Shown in pieces: positions 1-15,565 of a stretch of DNA of 64,000 bases. The DNA comes from Pseudomonas sp. MYb327 (GTDB taxonomy: Bacteria > Pseudomonadota > Gammaproteobacteria > Pseudomonadales > Pseudomonadaceae). Each line of letters opens with the position of its first letter. Position 1 is the stretch's first letter. The stretch is taken from the NCBI RefSeq assembly GCF_040438925.1, contig NZ_CP159258.1:3920001-3984000 (forward strand), read 5' to 3'. The translations under genes were made by a program, and so were the position numbers. A model generated the notes under the pieces. That model made no database searches. It saw only the letters and a program-made list of their open reading frames with translations, and had not been told where the DNA came from.

Positions 1-362
1 GACAAGCCACGATTGACATAGCGCCGGGCGATTTTCACCACCAGCCGCAAGTTACTTTCAATCATGCGTTTGCGCCCGGCCGGATCACCACTTTGCGACA
101 GGCGCGCAAAATGAACTTCTTCTTCGGGGGACAACAGAGGGGAAAAGCCGATTTCATTGAGGTACAGCTGCGTGGCATCGAGTGCCCGCGTGTAATCAAT
201 GTACTTGTGTTGCTTTAACGAAGCGGAGTGTTTGGATTTGGCACGAACGGAAGGTGGAGCCGCCCCTTCTTCATTCGACATCGAATCCGTACCGATGCCG
301 GTCTCCATCAGGAGAACCTCATCGTCGATGTCAAACTCCGGCACTTCTTTACTGAGAGCCAT
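1..362 (-). CDS. rpoS: RNA polymerase sigma factor RpoS, N-terminal part (cut by window edge)
   Basis: This is the stationary-phase and general stress sigma factor. Only the first 120 codons are present; the gene continues past base 1. The start ATG (bases 360-362) follows an AAGGA ribosome-binding sequence with 8 bases between. The visible part begins [20 protein letters not shown], an acidic variable head typical of Pseudomonas RpoS. It then enters sigma-70 region 1.2 ([20 protein letters not shown]) and region 2.1 ([20 protein letters not shown]). It lies 103 bases behind nlpD, in the order surE-pcm-nlpD-rpoS known across gamma-proteobacteria. In that family much rpoS transcription starts inside nlpD; I infer the same here but cannot point to the promoter. 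The gap holds a 7-bp hairpin (428-434 with 450-456) that would lie in the rpoS leader RNA. Confidence 0.97.
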   Translation of the reverse strand, partial: MALSKEVPEFDIDDEVLLMETGIGTDSMSNEEGAAPPSVRAKSKHSASLKQHKYIDYTRALDATQLYLNEIGFSPLLSPEEEVHFARLSQSGDPAGRKRMIESNLRLVVKIARRYVNRGL

Positions 363-465
363 TGTTATAGTCCTTTGGTGAGTTCGACCTCAAGCTCAAG
401 CGGCGCCTTTATCCTTGGCAACGCTGGAGCCTGTCCCCTCTACGATGGAACAGGCTGGTAAGCGA

Positions 466-1323
466 TCAACGACGCGGCAGGAATTGCAGCGGATCTACAG
501 GTTTACCTTGTCGGCGAATCTCAAAATGCAGTTTCACCCGGTCTGTACCCGTTGACCCCATTTCGGCAATTGTCTGTCCGACCTTGACCTGCTGCCCCTC
601 CCGAACCAACAACCTGCGGTTATGACCGTAGGCACTTACGTAGGTTTCGCTGTGTTTGATGATGACCAATTCGCCGTAGCCCCTTAAGCCACTCCCGGCG
701 TATACCACCGTCCCATCAGACGCAGCTAAAACAGGCTGTCCCAAATCTCCGGCGATATCAATTCCTTTATTCAAACTCCCGTTTGAAGAGAATTTTCCAA
801 TCAGAATGCCATTAGAAGGCCATCCCCAGCCGGTCGGGGCTGGGCCGGCAGGCGGTAGCGGAGCAGGTGCCGGCTTGGTGGCGACGGACGGTGCAACCAC
901 TGCTGTGCTGGTGGTTGCGCCATTCGCCTGACGCCGGATAACCGTGGTTTTCAGCGACGAAGAAGGCGTTGAATCGGTGGTGCTGGCTACCGGCGCCGGC
1001 GTTGAACCGGTACGCCCGTCAAAGCGAATCGTCTGACCCGGACGGATCGTGTAAGGCTCGGGAATGTTGTTGCGGGCCGCGAGCGCCTTGTAGTCCCAGC
1101 CATAGCGAAAGGCAATTGAAAACAAGGTGTCTTTCGGCCGGACGACGTATTGGCCGGTCGTCACTGCGGGACGCTGGGCCGCGGCATTGTTGCGGTCGAC
1201 AACCCGTACATCGCTGGATTTGTTGCTGGAACATCCGACCAGCAAGGTGCTCAAGACAAGGCCAGTCACCAGGCGCTGAAAGCTTGTTGTACCCATACGC
1301 TGCGCAATGACTGTGAGACTCAC
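466..1323 (-). CDS. nlpD: NlpD-type lipoprotein, LysM + degenerate LytM/M23 domain (amidase activator)
   Basis: This outer-membrane lipoprotein activates a septal peptidoglycan amidase (AmiC in E. coli) during daughter-cell separation. I start it at a GTG with a GGGAGCGGCGG ribosome-binding stretch just upstream, giving 285 aa. A longer in-frame ATG at 1404 would put 27 unlikely residues ahead of the signal peptide. The lipobox LLVGC places the lipidated Cys at residue 31. A LysM fold follows at about 58-101, then a low-complexity Pro/Ala/Thr linker, then an M23/LytM domain from about 175 to the end. The first metal-ligand position reads NKGID where active M23 peptidases have HxGxD, so the domain is probably not a peptidase, as in E. 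coli NlpD. A 211-base gap separates it from pcm, so it may have its own promoter. Confidence 0.93.
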   Translation of the reverse strand: MSLTVIAQRMGTTSFQRLVTGLVLSTLLVGCSSNKSSDVRVVDRNNAAAQRPAVTTGQYVVRPKDTLFSIAFRYGWDYKALAARNNIPEPYTIRPGQTIRFDGRTGSTPAPVASTTDSTPSSSLKTTVIRRQANGATTSTAVVAPSVATKPAPAPLPPAGPAPTGWGWPSNGILIGKFSSNGSLNKGIDIAGDLGQPVLAASDGTVVYAGSGLRGYGELVIIKHSETYVSAYGHNRRLLVREGQQVKVGQTIAEMGSTGTDRVKLHFEIRRQGKPVDPLQFLPRR

Positions 1324-1534
1324 CCGCCGCTCCCTTTGTGGTGGCTGAAAATGTGAAATGCCGTATCCCGGCAGAAAATGTCGCAAGTATAACGGGCCGT
1401 GCAAGCTTTACCCTTAATGAAGCGAAATGGCATGGCGCACACGTTTGCTGCCTGGCAAAAAACCCCGTTTAACAGATCGATGCCGCTGTAAGACAAAGGC
1501 AATCGAGGAGAATTCAGCGTGCCAAAATAAATGC

Positions 1535-2948
<1,414 letters not shown>

Positions 2949-2961
<13 letters not shown>

Positions 2962-4007
2962 GGGCTGTCCGTCTGCCCCACCGGCACCAGATCAACAAGC
3001 TCGCGCACCAATACAGTGGCGAAGCATCCGGCCGGCAGGACGAATTCCAGTTGCAGAATGTCAGGCTCGGGATAATGCCACGTCAACCCGGCAATGGGCA
3101 GCCGCAGGATGCGACGTTCGTGGCTCATTCCGGCGTTGATCAACCAATCGCGAAGGTCTGCTTCACGTGCGGCGATCGCCTGCTCCAGTTCATGGACAGC
3201 GCCCGTGGCCGGCGAGTCACCTTCGCCCCACTGTGGCCCGGTCGGGTGCAGATCGAGGATTGCCAGTCGCGGGTCGCTGCACTCGGCTTCACCAGCCGGA
3301 AAGAAACTGCGGCTGTCGGTGAACGCCAGCAAGTCACCGACTTGAGCGCGCTGCCAGGTGCCATCAGCGACGCGCGCGGCCAACACCTGATTGAACAGAA
3401 AACTGCGCGCCGTTGAGAGCAAACGCGATCGCACGTTGCGCTGCTCCGGCAAAGCCTTGCGTGCGGCCCAGGCGCGGGCATCGACCACGTTACCGCCGTC
3501 ATGGCCGAAACGCTGGGACCCGAAATAGTTGGGGATGCCTTGCTTGGTGATCAGTTGCAGACGCTTTTCTATGGCAGCCTTATCGCCAGCGAACTGCGTC
3601 AGGCGCAACGTGAATCCGTTCGCCGAGTGAGCGCCGCGCTGCAGCTTTCGTTTGTGGCGGCTGGTCTTGAGGATTTTCAGCGTGTCGTTTTCTGCCCCCG
3701 ACAGATCCGGATCGGCCTTGCCCGGCAGTTGCACGCTGAACCACTGGCGCGTCAGCGCCTGACGATCCTTGAGTCCGGCATAGCTCACAGTACGCAATGA
3801 CACGCCTGCCGCCTTGGCAATCCGTCGCGCCGCTTCTTCAGTGTTCAGGCCGCGTTTTTCCACCCAGATCCACAGGTGTTCGCCGTCGCCGCTCAAGGGA
3901 ATATCGAGGACTTCGTCGACCTGGAAATCTTCCGCGATGGCTTTGAGTACGGCAGTGCCGAGCGCTTCGCCATAGGCCCGCGGGCCGAGCAATTGCAGTT
4001 CGTTCAT
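2949..4007 (-). CDS. truD: tRNA pseudouridine(13) synthase TruD
   Basis: TruD converts U13 of tRNA-Glu to pseudouridine. It is 352 aa. The catalytic motif [15 protein letters not shown] places the nucleophilic Asp at residue 81, and [12 protein letters not shown] is the second family block. It overlaps the end of ispF by four bases (ATGA) and the start of surE by 13 bases. The ispF-truD-surE-pcm order is the usual one for gamma-proteobacteria. Confidence 0.96.
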
Positions 4008-4477
4008 GCGCGCAGCAACAAGGCAACGGAATGCACGGCAATGCCTTCTTCGCGACCGATAAAACCAAGCTTTTCAGTGGTGGTAGCTTTTACGTTCACT
4101 TGATCCAACTCGACTTGAAGATCCGCGGCAATCAACGCACGCATGGATTCGATATGGGGAGCCATTTTCGGCGACTGGGCAACGATGGTGTTATCGACGT
4201 TGCCGACCTTCCAGCCCTTGGCGTGGATCAACGCGACGACATGACGCAACAACGCGCGACTGTCGGCCCCCTTGAACTGCGGGTCGGTGTCAGGGAAATG
4301 CTTGCCGATATCCCCCAGCGCCGCAGCGCCGAGCAAGGCATCGCTCAAGGCGTGCAGCAGGACGTCACCGTCGGAGTGAGCGAGCAGCCCGAAGCTGTGT
4401 GCAATGCGCACGCCGCCCAGAGTAATGAAATCGCCTTCAGCGAAACGGTGCACATCATAGCCGTGGCCAATACGCAT
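4004..4477 (-). CDS. ispF: 2-C-methyl-D-erythritol 2,4-cyclodiphosphate synthase
   Basis: IspF closes the cyclic diphosphate in the MEP isoprenoid pathway. It is 157 aa. The zinc ligands are visible at D8 and H10 ([10 protein letters not shown]) and H42 (GDVLLH), and [13 protein letters not shown] is the conserved C-terminal block. ATGA overlap couples it to truD. The start is unusual: six T residues of an intrinsic terminator sit directly against the ATG, and the only purine-rich ribosome-binding candidate (GGGG) lies inside the terminator's 3' arm. Unlike E. coli, ispF here is not next to ispD; frmA, fghA and a LysR regulator lie between them. Confidence 0.97.
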   Translation of the reverse strand: MRIGHGYDVHRFAEGDFITLGGVRIAHSFGLLAHSDGDVLLHALSDALLGAAALGDIGKHFPDTDPQFKGADSRALLRHVVALIHAKGWKVGNVDNTIVAQSPKMAPHIESMRALIAADLQVELDQVNVKATTTEKLGFIGREEGIAVHSVALLLRA

Positions 4478-4507
4478 AAAAAAACGCCCCGATTTTTGTC
4501 AGGGCGT
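4478..4507 (-). terminator. Intrinsic terminator after fghA that abuts the ispF start codon
   Basis: On the minus strand a 9-bp stem (ACGCCCTGA at 4499-4507 with TCGGGGCGT at 4484-4492, one G-U pair) closes a 6-base loop. Six T residues follow (4478-4483), with no gap before the ispF ATG (4475-4477). It has the form of a textbook Rho-independent terminator for frmA-fghA. Its 3' arm also contains the GGGG that is the best ribosome-binding sequence for ispF, so the folded form would hide it. Confidence 0.85.
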
Positions 4508-4520
4508 GATTCTACCTGCA

Positions 4521-5366
4521 TTAGTCACCTAGAGCATGCGCGTGATGCCGCAAGTGATCTTCGATGAAACTGGCGATGAAGAAATAGCTGTGGTCGTAAC
4601 CGGGTTGCAAGCGCAACGTCAGCGGATGACCTGCCAGTTTGGTTGCCTGTTGCAAGGCTTCCGGCTTGAGCTGAGTGGCCAGGAAATCGTCACGATCCCC
4701 CTGGTCGACCAGTAATGGCAGTTTTTCGTCAGCCTCGGCAATCAATGCGCAAGCATCCCATTCACGCCATTTCGAACGGTCTTCGCCCAGGTAACGGGAA
4801 AAGGCTTTCTGGCCCCAAGGGCAATCCATCGGATTGTTGATCGGCGAGAACGCCGACACCGACAGATAACGCCCTGGATTGCGCAAGGCACAGACCAGCG
4901 CACCGTGACCACCCATTGAATGACCGCTGATGCCACGTTTTTCCGACGCCGGGAAATGGGCTTCAACCAGTGCCGGCAATTCCTGCACGACATAGTCATG
5001 CATCCGATAGTGCCGCGACCAGGGTTCCTGCGTGGCATTCAGATAGAAGCCGGCTCCGAGACCGAAGTCCCAGGCGCCATCCGGATCACCCGGCACATCA
5101 GGACCGCGAGGGCTGGTGTCGGGTGCGACGATGATCAGCCCCAATTCAGCGGCCATGCGCATGGCGCCGGCCTTTTGCATGAAGTTCTCGTCGCTGCAGG
5201 TCAGGCCGGACAACCAGTACAACACCGGCAACTTGCCGCCCTGCTCCGCTTGCGGCGGTAGGTACACGGCGAACACCATGTCGCAGCCGAGCACATCTGA
5301 GCGGTGCCTGTAGCGTTTGTGCCAGCCGCCAAAGCTTTTCTGGCAGGAGATATTTTCCAGGCTCAT
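4521..5366 (-). CDS. fghA: S-formylglutathione hydrolase
   Basis: It hydrolyses S-formylglutathione to glutathione and formate, the second step of glutathione-dependent formaldehyde detoxification. It is 281 aa with an alpha/beta-hydrolase fold. The nucleophile elbow is [10 protein letters not shown], the oxyanion region is [13 protein letters not shown], and the catalytic His is in GYDHSYFFI near the C-terminus. It starts 8 bases after frmA and so forms an operon with it. A strong terminator follows it. Confidence 0.96.
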   Translation of the reverse strand: MSLENISCQKSFGGWHKRYRHRSDVLGCDMVFAVYLPPQAEQGGKLPVLYWLSGLTCSDENFMQKAGAMRMAAELGLIIVAPDTSPRGPDVPGDPDGAWDFGLGAGFYLNATQEPWSRHYRMHDYVVQELPALVEAHFPASEKRGISGHSMGGHGALVCALRNPGRYLSVSAFSPINNPMDCPWGQKAFSRYLGEDRSKWREWDACALIAEADEKLPLLVDQGDRDDFLATQLKPEALQQATKLAGHPLTLRLQPGYDHSYFFIASFIEDHLRHHAHALGD

Positions 5367-5374
5367 GACAGACC

Positions 5375-6575
<1,201 letters not shown>

Positions 6576-6594
6576 CGTGCAGGGATAATCCTTG

Positions 6595-7491
6595 ATGTCC
6601 GATAACCGCTGGGAAGGCATCGACGAGTTTGTTGCAGTCGCCGAATGCAGTCAGTTCACCGCTGCCGCCGAACGCTTGGGAGTTTCGTCCTCCCATATCA
6701 GTCGACAAATCGTACGCCTGGAAGAGCGACTGCAAACCCGTCTGCTCTACCGCAGTACGCGCCGAGTCACGCTCACAGAGGCTGGGCAAACTTTTCTGCA
6801 ACATTGCCAGCGCTTGCAGGATGGCCGCGAGGAAGCACTGCGAGCGGTCAGCGACCTGACCAGCGAACCAAAAGGCATGTTGCGCATGACCTGCGCCGTG
6901 GCCTACGGCGAACGCTTTATCGTGCCGCTGGTGACTCGGTTTATGGGGCTCTACCCACAACTGCGGATCGACATCGAACTGAGCAATCGCCAACTCGATC
7001 TCGTACATGAAGGCCTGGACCTGGCGATACGCCTCGGTCGCTTGCAGGACTCGCGATTGGTCGCCACCCGCCTCGCACCACGGCGCATGTATCTATGCGC
7101 GTCGCCTTCCTACGTGGAGCGGTATGGTCGCCCACACAGTTTGTCGGAGTTGAGCCGGCACAACTGCCTCATCGGTAGTTCAGATCTTTGGCAATTGGAA
7201 CAGAACGGGCGAGAATTTTCCCAGCGGGTCCAGGGAAACTGGCGTTGCAACAGTGGGCAAGCTGTGTTGGATGCCGCGCTACAAGGCGTAGGACTGTGTC
7301 AGTTGCCGGACTATTACGTACTGGAGCATTTGAATAGCGGTGCATTGATTTCGTTGCTCGAAGCACATCAACCACCGAACACAGCGGTTTGGGCGTTGTA
7401 TCCACAGCAGCGGCATTTGTCGCCAAAGGTGAGAAAACTGGTGGATTATTTGAAGGAGGGGTTGGCTGAAAGGCCTGAATACCGGGGTTGA
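6595..7491 (+). CDS. LysR-type transcriptional regulator, likely regulator of frmA-fghA
   Basis: It has 298 aa with a LysR winged helix-turn-helix at about 5-64 (QFTAAAERLGVSSSHISRQI), then an effector-binding domain from about 90. I chose the ATG at 6595 (AGGGA 9 bases upstream) over the TTG one codon earlier. It is divergent from frmA across 107 bases, the usual layout for a LysR regulator and its target, so I infer that it responds to formaldehyde or its glutathione adduct. P. aeruginosa has a LysR gene in the same position, which I recall being named gfnR; I cannot confirm orthology here. It faces ispD, with a REP pair between them. Confidence 0.9.
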   Translation: MSDNRWEGIDEFVAVAECSQFTAAAERLGVSSSHISRQIVRLEERLQTRLLYRSTRRVTLTEAGQTFLQHCQRLQDGREEALRAVSDLTSEPKGMLRMTCAVAYGERFIVPLVTRFMGLYPQLRIDIELSNRQLDLVHEGLDLAIRLGRLQDSRLVATRLAPRRMYLCASPSYVERYGRPHSLSELSRHNCLIGSSDLWQLEQNGREFSQRVQGNWRCNSGQAVLDAALQGVGLCQLPDYYVLEHLNSGALISLLEAHQPPNTAVWALYPQQRHLSPKVRKLVDYLKEGLAERPEYRG

Positions 7492-7539
7492 ATTTACCGA
7501 GGCGGTACCGTTAAACATTTACTGACTGAACTGCCGCAA

Positions 7540-7626
7540 TCGCGGGCAAGCCCGCTCCTACAGTCGGTGTCGAACGAAGATCTTTGGAACGCCACTGCCC
7601 CCTGTAGGAGCAAGCTTGCTCGCGAT
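7540..7626. repeat. Inverted REP pair (REPIN-like) between the LysR gene and ispD
   Basis: Two REP elements in opposite orientation lie at 7540-7563 (minus sense) and 7602-7626 (plus sense). Each has the GTAGGAGC head and a GCGAT-type tail around an internal palindrome. The two copies differ in the palindrome (GGGCAAGCCC versus AAGCTTGCT). The pair sits between convergent genes and may also act as a bidirectional terminator. Confidence 0.85.
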
Positions 7627-7650
7627 CGGGGCAACTCGGCTTCAAGTCAA

Positions 7651-8358
7651 TCAGCGACGATTGGCCCAGCGCTGACGCAACCACTCCAAATCCTCAGGAC
7701 GCGTCACCTTGAGGTTGTCGGATCGACCTTCGATCAGCCGTGGCGCCGAACCGGCCCACTCCATGGCCGAAGCTTCATCGGTGACCACCGCATCCGCCAC
7801 CAGACTGTCTGCCAAAGCCCGATGCAACGCCCCGAGGCGAAACATCTGCGGCGTGTAGGCCTGCCAGATCACGCTGCGATCCACGGTTTCGACCACACGA
7901 CCGTGCTTGTCGACCCGCTTGAGCGTATCCCGCGCCGGAACCGCCAACAAACCACCGACCGGATCATCCGCCAGTTCATCCAACAATTTATCGAGATCAT
8001 CTCGGGCCAGATTCGGTCGTGCGGCATCGTGAACCAATACCCAATCCTCATCATCAGCTCCCTGCGCATGCAAGTGCAGCAACGCATTGAGCACCGACCC
8101 GGAACGTTCGGAACCGCCCTCGACCCGGGCAATACGCGGATCACTGGCACAGGCCAAGTTCGGCCAATAAGGATCATCAACAGCAAGACTGACCACCAGG
8201 CCCTTCAGGCATGGATGATCAAGGAAACAGCCGAGGCTGTGTTCGAGAATAGTGCGCCCGCCCAGTTGCAAGTATTGCTTGGGACGGTCCGCGGCCATAC
8301 GGGCACCGACGCCCGCGGCAGGAATCACGGCCCAGAAGGCCGGCAGACACAGGTTCAT
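7651..8358 (-). CDS. ispD: 2-C-methyl-D-erythritol 4-phosphate cytidylyltransferase
   Basis: IspD makes CDP-methylerythritol in the MEP isoprenoid pathway. It is 235 aa. The N-terminal CTP-binding loop reads VIPAAGVGARMAADRPKQYL, and VLVHDAARPNLARDDL is the conserved mid-protein block. It overlaps the end of ftsB by four bases, so the two are coupled, as in E. coli. Here ispF is not adjacent. Confidence 0.96.
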   Translation of the reverse strand: MNLCLPAFWAVIPAAGVGARMAADRPKQYLQLGGRTILEHSLGCFLDHPCLKGLVVSLAVDDPYWPNLACASDPRIARVEGGSERSGSVLNALLHLHAQGADDEDWVLVHDAARPNLARDDLDKLLDELADDPVGGLLAVPARDTLKRVDKHGRVVETVDRSVIWQAYTPQMFRLGALHRALADSLVADAVVTDEASAMEWAGSAPRLIEGRSDNLKVTRPEDLEWLRQRWANRR

Positions 8359-8633
8359 TGTGCCAACTGGTAAAGGGTTTCACCGTCCTTGACCATGCCC
8401 AGCTCATGGCGAGCCCGCTCTTCAACGGTCTCCATGCCCTTTTTCAACTCGCTGACTTCCGCGTCCATCACCCGATTGCGCTCCAGCAACGTCTGGTTCT
8501 CAGCTTGCTGATCGGCAATCTGCTGAGTCAGCTCGGCCACTTGCGCCAGACTGCCATTACCCACCCACAGGCGGTATTGCAGGCCAGCCAGCAACAGGAG
8601 CAAGACGAGGAACAACCAATTGGGACTGCGCAT
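8355..8633 (-). CDS. ftsB: Cell-division protein FtsB
   Basis: This small bitopic membrane protein bridges FtsL and FtsQ in the divisome. It is 92 aa: a short cytoplasmic N-terminus, one membrane helix (about 5-21, WLFLVLLLLLAGLQYRLWVG), then a heptad-rich coiled coil (about 28-70) in the periplasm. The eno-ftsB-ispD order is conserved in pseudomonads. It overlaps ispD by four bases. Confidence 0.94.
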   Translation of the reverse strand: MRSPNWLFLVLLLLLAGLQYRLWVGNGSLAQVAELTQQIADQQAENQTLLERNRVMDAEVSELKKGMETVEERARHELGMVKDGETLYQLAQ

Positions 8634-8690
8634 CGAATATCAGGTATCCAGTGAAAAAAGACAGCCATACCAAAACATGAAGCTACTGAT

Positions 8691-8722
8691 AGCACGAAGC
8701 CTGGAAGAACCAGGCTTGTGCT
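8691..8722 (-). terminator. Long hairpin between eno and ftsB
   Basis: AAGCCTGG (8697-8704) pairs with CCAGGCTT (8710-8717) around a 5-base loop. The stem is extended by AGCAC (8691-8695) with GTGCT (8718-8722) and one bulged base, 13 bp in all. No clear T-tract follows on the minus strand, so it may pause or process the eno transcript rather than end it. A second short hairpin (8771-8775 with 8782-8786) lies closer to eno. Confidence 0.45.
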
Positions 8723-8803
8723 GATAAGGCATCAGATTAGTGGCAAAAGCGTCGCTGTAGCGATTTTTCCGACACAATCCGGTGTCTTTTTACCATGTAC
8801 TGA

Positions 8804-10225
<1,422 letters not shown>

Positions 10226-10238
10226 TCGAATTCCGATG

Positions 10239-12742
<2,504 letters not shown>

Positions 12743-12995
12743 TTAAAGCGGTCCGAGCCGCCGGGGAAAGCGAAGGAAGGCCGAAGCCCCCGATCACCTG
12801 CATTAATCACAGTGCACCTTTCAAAAAAACCGCCGCGTTGGGACAGACCGGGAGATGAAACACCGGTACGTTGCTCGCTACACATTTTTTGGAATCGCCC
12901 AGCAAAGACTGCTTGGTAATCGGCAACTCCTGTAATTCAGGTGAATCCACAGAAGTTGTATCAAGAAGGGAGCGTAGTCTACCGGAAAGCCCCTT

Positions 12996-14345
12996 TCAGC
13001 TCAAACCTTGATCTTCGCCCGGTGGCTGCCAATGCAAACTCCAGCGACCCAGCGCACCGCCATCGAGCCCTTCCAGGTTCGCTACCGCCAGCAATTGCTC
13101 GCCCTTGAACAGCAGCGGCAATCTGCCGCGCACGAACGTCGGCACCCCGCGCTCGTTGAGCAACCGCTTGAGGTCGCGGTGGCCGCGGCCGGGCAACTCC
13201 ATCATTTCGCCACCTTGACGATAGCGGATATGCAAAGGGCCATCGGGGATTTGCCCCTTCAGCGTGAGCACGCCGTTTTTTGGTAACGTCAGTGGCCGCG
13301 CGGGGTCAGGCCATGCCCCAACCGCTGGCACTACGCACAACCAACTGCCGGACAACCACCAGCCCCGTCCGCCCGACCGATGCATTTCGCCATCGGCCAG
13401 TCGCCAAACTGGTCGGGCATCGCCGGTGGCATCGCGTAAATTATTCCAACCCGACCAATGGTCGCTGTCGGGGAGTCGAGTCAGCGGTTCGAGCCAGTAG
13501 CGCAATGCATTACGTTGCCTGGCAGCAGAAAGCTCAACCAGCGTCGACAGCTCCAGAGAGGGCACGCCCAACCACTCAAATGCATGGACGGAGCTCCCAC
13601 CGGGTACGGTGGCGTTGGCATTGTTGAGGTCGATTTGTGCCAGTTCATCGAGCAAACCCTGTGCTTCGCTCAGATGCGCAGCGCTGCGGGCCATGGTCGT
13701 CATCGCTTGTGGCCAGCGTGCGGTCAATGCCGGGAACACCTGATGGCGCAGGTAATTGCGTGAGAATTGGCGATCCAGGTTGGAAGGATCTTCGATCCAA
13801 CTCAGCTGATGCACGGCGGCGTAAGCTTCCAGTTCCGCCCTTGAAGCGTCGAGCAAGGGTCGTAGTAGATAGCCTTTTCCCAAAGGACGCTGGCGCGGCA
13901 TTCCTGATAGCCCCCTCACTCCAGCCCCACGCAATAAGCGGAACAGCAAGGTTTCGGCCTGATCGTCACGGTGCTGGGCAGCCAGCAATACTTCGTTGGC
14001 CTGAGTGACCTCAGCGAAGGCGCTATACCGCGCATCCCGCGCCGCGCGCTCAACACTGGCGCCGGGCTGCACCTGCACTCGAACGACCTGTAACGGTACC
14101 TCCAACGATTCGCACACTGCCTGACAATGTTTCGGCCACGCATCAGCCGCAGCCTGAAGGCCATGATGGACATGGATGGCGCTCAGCGCCGGCAGGGATT
14201 CGGATTTAGCAAGATTGGCGAGAAGATGCAGGAGGACAGTGGAATCAAGACCACCGGAGAATGCAATTTTCCAGGTTGAGGCGTTGCGCCAGGACTGCAG
14301 ATTTAACAGTACCCTGGAAGGCAAATTCATCGCGGACTGACCCAT
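12996..14345 (-). CDS. tilS: tRNA(Ile)-lysidine synthase
   Basis: TilS attaches lysine to C34 of the tRNA-Ile that reads AUA, changing both decoding and charging. It is 449 aa from MGQSAMNLPSRVLL, with AGAGG five bases upstream; an in-frame ATG five codons later is possible. The PP-loop is FSGGLDST at about 34-41, and the ATP-pyrophosphatase domain contains AAQHRDDQAETLLFRLLRG. The C-terminal TilS domain is near MELPGRGHRDLKRLLNERGV. It lies downstream of accA, as in most pseudomonads. Confidence 0.94.
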   Translation of the reverse strand: MGQSAMNLPSRVLLNLQSWRNASTWKIAFSGGLDSTVLLHLLANLAKSESLPALSAIHVHHGLQAAADAWPKHCQAVCESLEVPLQVVRVQVQPGASVERAARDARYSAFAEVTQANEVLLAAQHRDDQAETLLFRLLRGAGVRGLSGMPRQRPLGKGYLLRPLLDASRAELEAYAAVHQLSWIEDPSNLDRQFSRNYLRHQVFPALTARWPQAMTTMARSAAHLSEAQGLLDELAQIDLNNANATVPGGSSVHAFEWLGVPSLELSTLVELSAARQRNALRYWLEPLTRLPDSDHWSGWNNLRDATGDARPVWRLADGEMHRSGGRGWWLSGSWLCVVPAVGAWPDPARPLTLPKNGVLTLKGQIPDGPLHIRYRQGGEMMELPGRGHRDLKRLLNERGVPTFVRGRLPLLFKGEQLLAVANLEGLDGGALGRWSLHWQPPGEDQGLS

Positions 14346-14369
14346 TTTTGCCTCTGCGCACAAATCAAA

Positions 14370-14458
14370 TGTGGGAGCGAGCCTGCTCGCGATAACGTTA
14401 CAACAGCCAACAGATGTGTTGGATGTTAAACCTCATCGCGAGCAGGCTCGCTCCCACA
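14370..14458. repeat. Inverted REP pair between accA and tilS (GTGGGAGCG subtype)
   Basis: Two perfect inverted copies (14370-14393 and 14435-14458) of a REP with head GTGGGAGCG and palindrome GAGCCTGCTCGCG. The copies are exact reverse complements over 24 bases, which suggests recent spread. The spacer is 41 bases. Confidence 0.9.
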
Positions 14459-14478
14459 TGGGTACAACGCAGTCTGAT

Positions 14479-15426
14479 TTACAGACCGTAGCTCATCAGA
14501 CGCGCATATCGACGGTCCAGCAGCGCCTTGTTGTCGAACTTCTTGAGCATCGCCAGTTGCGAGCTCAGCTCGGCACGGATCGAAGCAGCCGCAGCCGCCG
14601 GATCACGGTGCGCACCGCCCAGAGGCTCGCCAATCACTTTGTCGACGATGCCCAGGCCTTTGAGGCGCTCGGCAGTAATGCCCATGGCTTCAGCGGCGTC
14701 CGGCGCTTTCTCCGCGGTTTTCCACAGGATCGAAGCGCAACCTTCCGGCGAGATCACCGCGTAGGTCGAGTATTGCAGCATGTTCAACTGATCGCAGACG
14801 CCGATGGCCAGTGCACCACCGGAACCACCCTCACCGATCACGGTGGCGATGATTGGGGTTTTCAGGCGAGCCATCACGCGCAGGTTCCAGGCAATCGCTT
14901 CGCTCTGGTTACGCTCTTCAGCGTCGATGCCAGGGTAGGCGCCCGGGGTGTCGATGAAAGTCAGGATCGGCATTTTGAAACGTTCGGCCATTTCCATCAG
15001 GCGGCAGGCCTTGCGGTAACCTTCCGGACGCGGCATGCCGAAGTTGCGGCGAACCTTTTCGCGCACTTCCCGGCCTTTCTGGTGACCGATTACCATCACA
15101 GGCTGGTCGTCCAGACGGGCAATGCCACCGACGATGGCGGCGTCGTCGGAGAAGTGACGGTCACCGTGCAGCTCATCGAACTCGGTGAAGATGTGTTCGA
15201 TGTAGTCCAGGGTATAGGGACGTTTCGGGTGACGCGCCAGACGCGCGATCTGCCAACTGGTCAGCTTGCCGAAGATGTCTTCGGTCAGCGTGCTGCTTTT
15301 GTCCTGCAGGCGGGAGATCTCATCGCCGATATTCAGCGAATTGTCATTACCGACCAAGCGCAACTCTTCGATCTTGGCTTGCAGGTCGGCGATCGGCTGT
15401 TCGAAATCTAGAAAATTCGGGTTCAT
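14479..15426 (-). CDS. accA: Acetyl-CoA carboxylase carboxyltransferase subunit alpha
   Basis: Alpha half of the carboxyltransferase that makes malonyl-CoA, the first step of fatty-acid synthesis. It is 315 aa from [20 protein letters not shown]; nine extra upstream codons are in frame but not family-like. The crotonase-like core carries [20 protein letters not shown] and [16 protein letters not shown]. It lies between dnaE and tilS, with a REP pair after it. Confidence 0.97.
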   Translation of the reverse strand: MNPNFLDFEQPIADLQAKIEELRLVGNDNSLNIGDEISRLQDKSSTLTEDIFGKLTSWQIARLARHPKRPYTLDYIEHIFTEFDELHGDRHFSDDAAIVGGIARLDDQPVMVIGHQKGREVREKVRRNFGMPRPEGYRKACRLMEMAERFKMPILTFIDTPGAYPGIDAEERNQSEAIAWNLRVMARLKTPIIATVIGEGGSGGALAIGVCDQLNMLQYSTYAVISPEGCASILWKTAEKAPDAAEAMGITAERLKGLGIVDKVIGEPLGGAHRDPAAAAASIRAELSSQLAMLKKFDNKALLDRRYARLMSYGL

Positions 15427-15565
15427 AGGCGTCCGTCTTGGGTCGACATCCAAGAGAGCTTGGGCCGGCCGGTTGTCTATTCGCGCCCTACCTTAAGGGA
15501 GTGGCGCGTTCAGGTCGAGATTAAAAATTCAGGTCAAGGTCAGGTCAAACCAATAGCACTGACCG

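Noticed and set aside
466..1323. NlpD as an active M23 endopeptidase
   Set aside because: The first metal His position is Asn (NKGID), as in the non-catalytic E. coli NlpD.
1320..1502. Possible 60-aa gene between pcm and nlpD
   Set aside because: It overlaps the nlpD start, has no ribosome-binding sequence and no recognisable product.
8771..8786. Short GACAC/GTGTC hairpin as the eno terminator
   Set aside because: The T-run is on the wrong side for minus-strand transcription and the stem is only 5 bp.
15427..15565. Repeated CAGGTC words between accA and dnaE as a regulatory iteron
   Set aside because: Only three partial copies with irregular spacing; no support for function.
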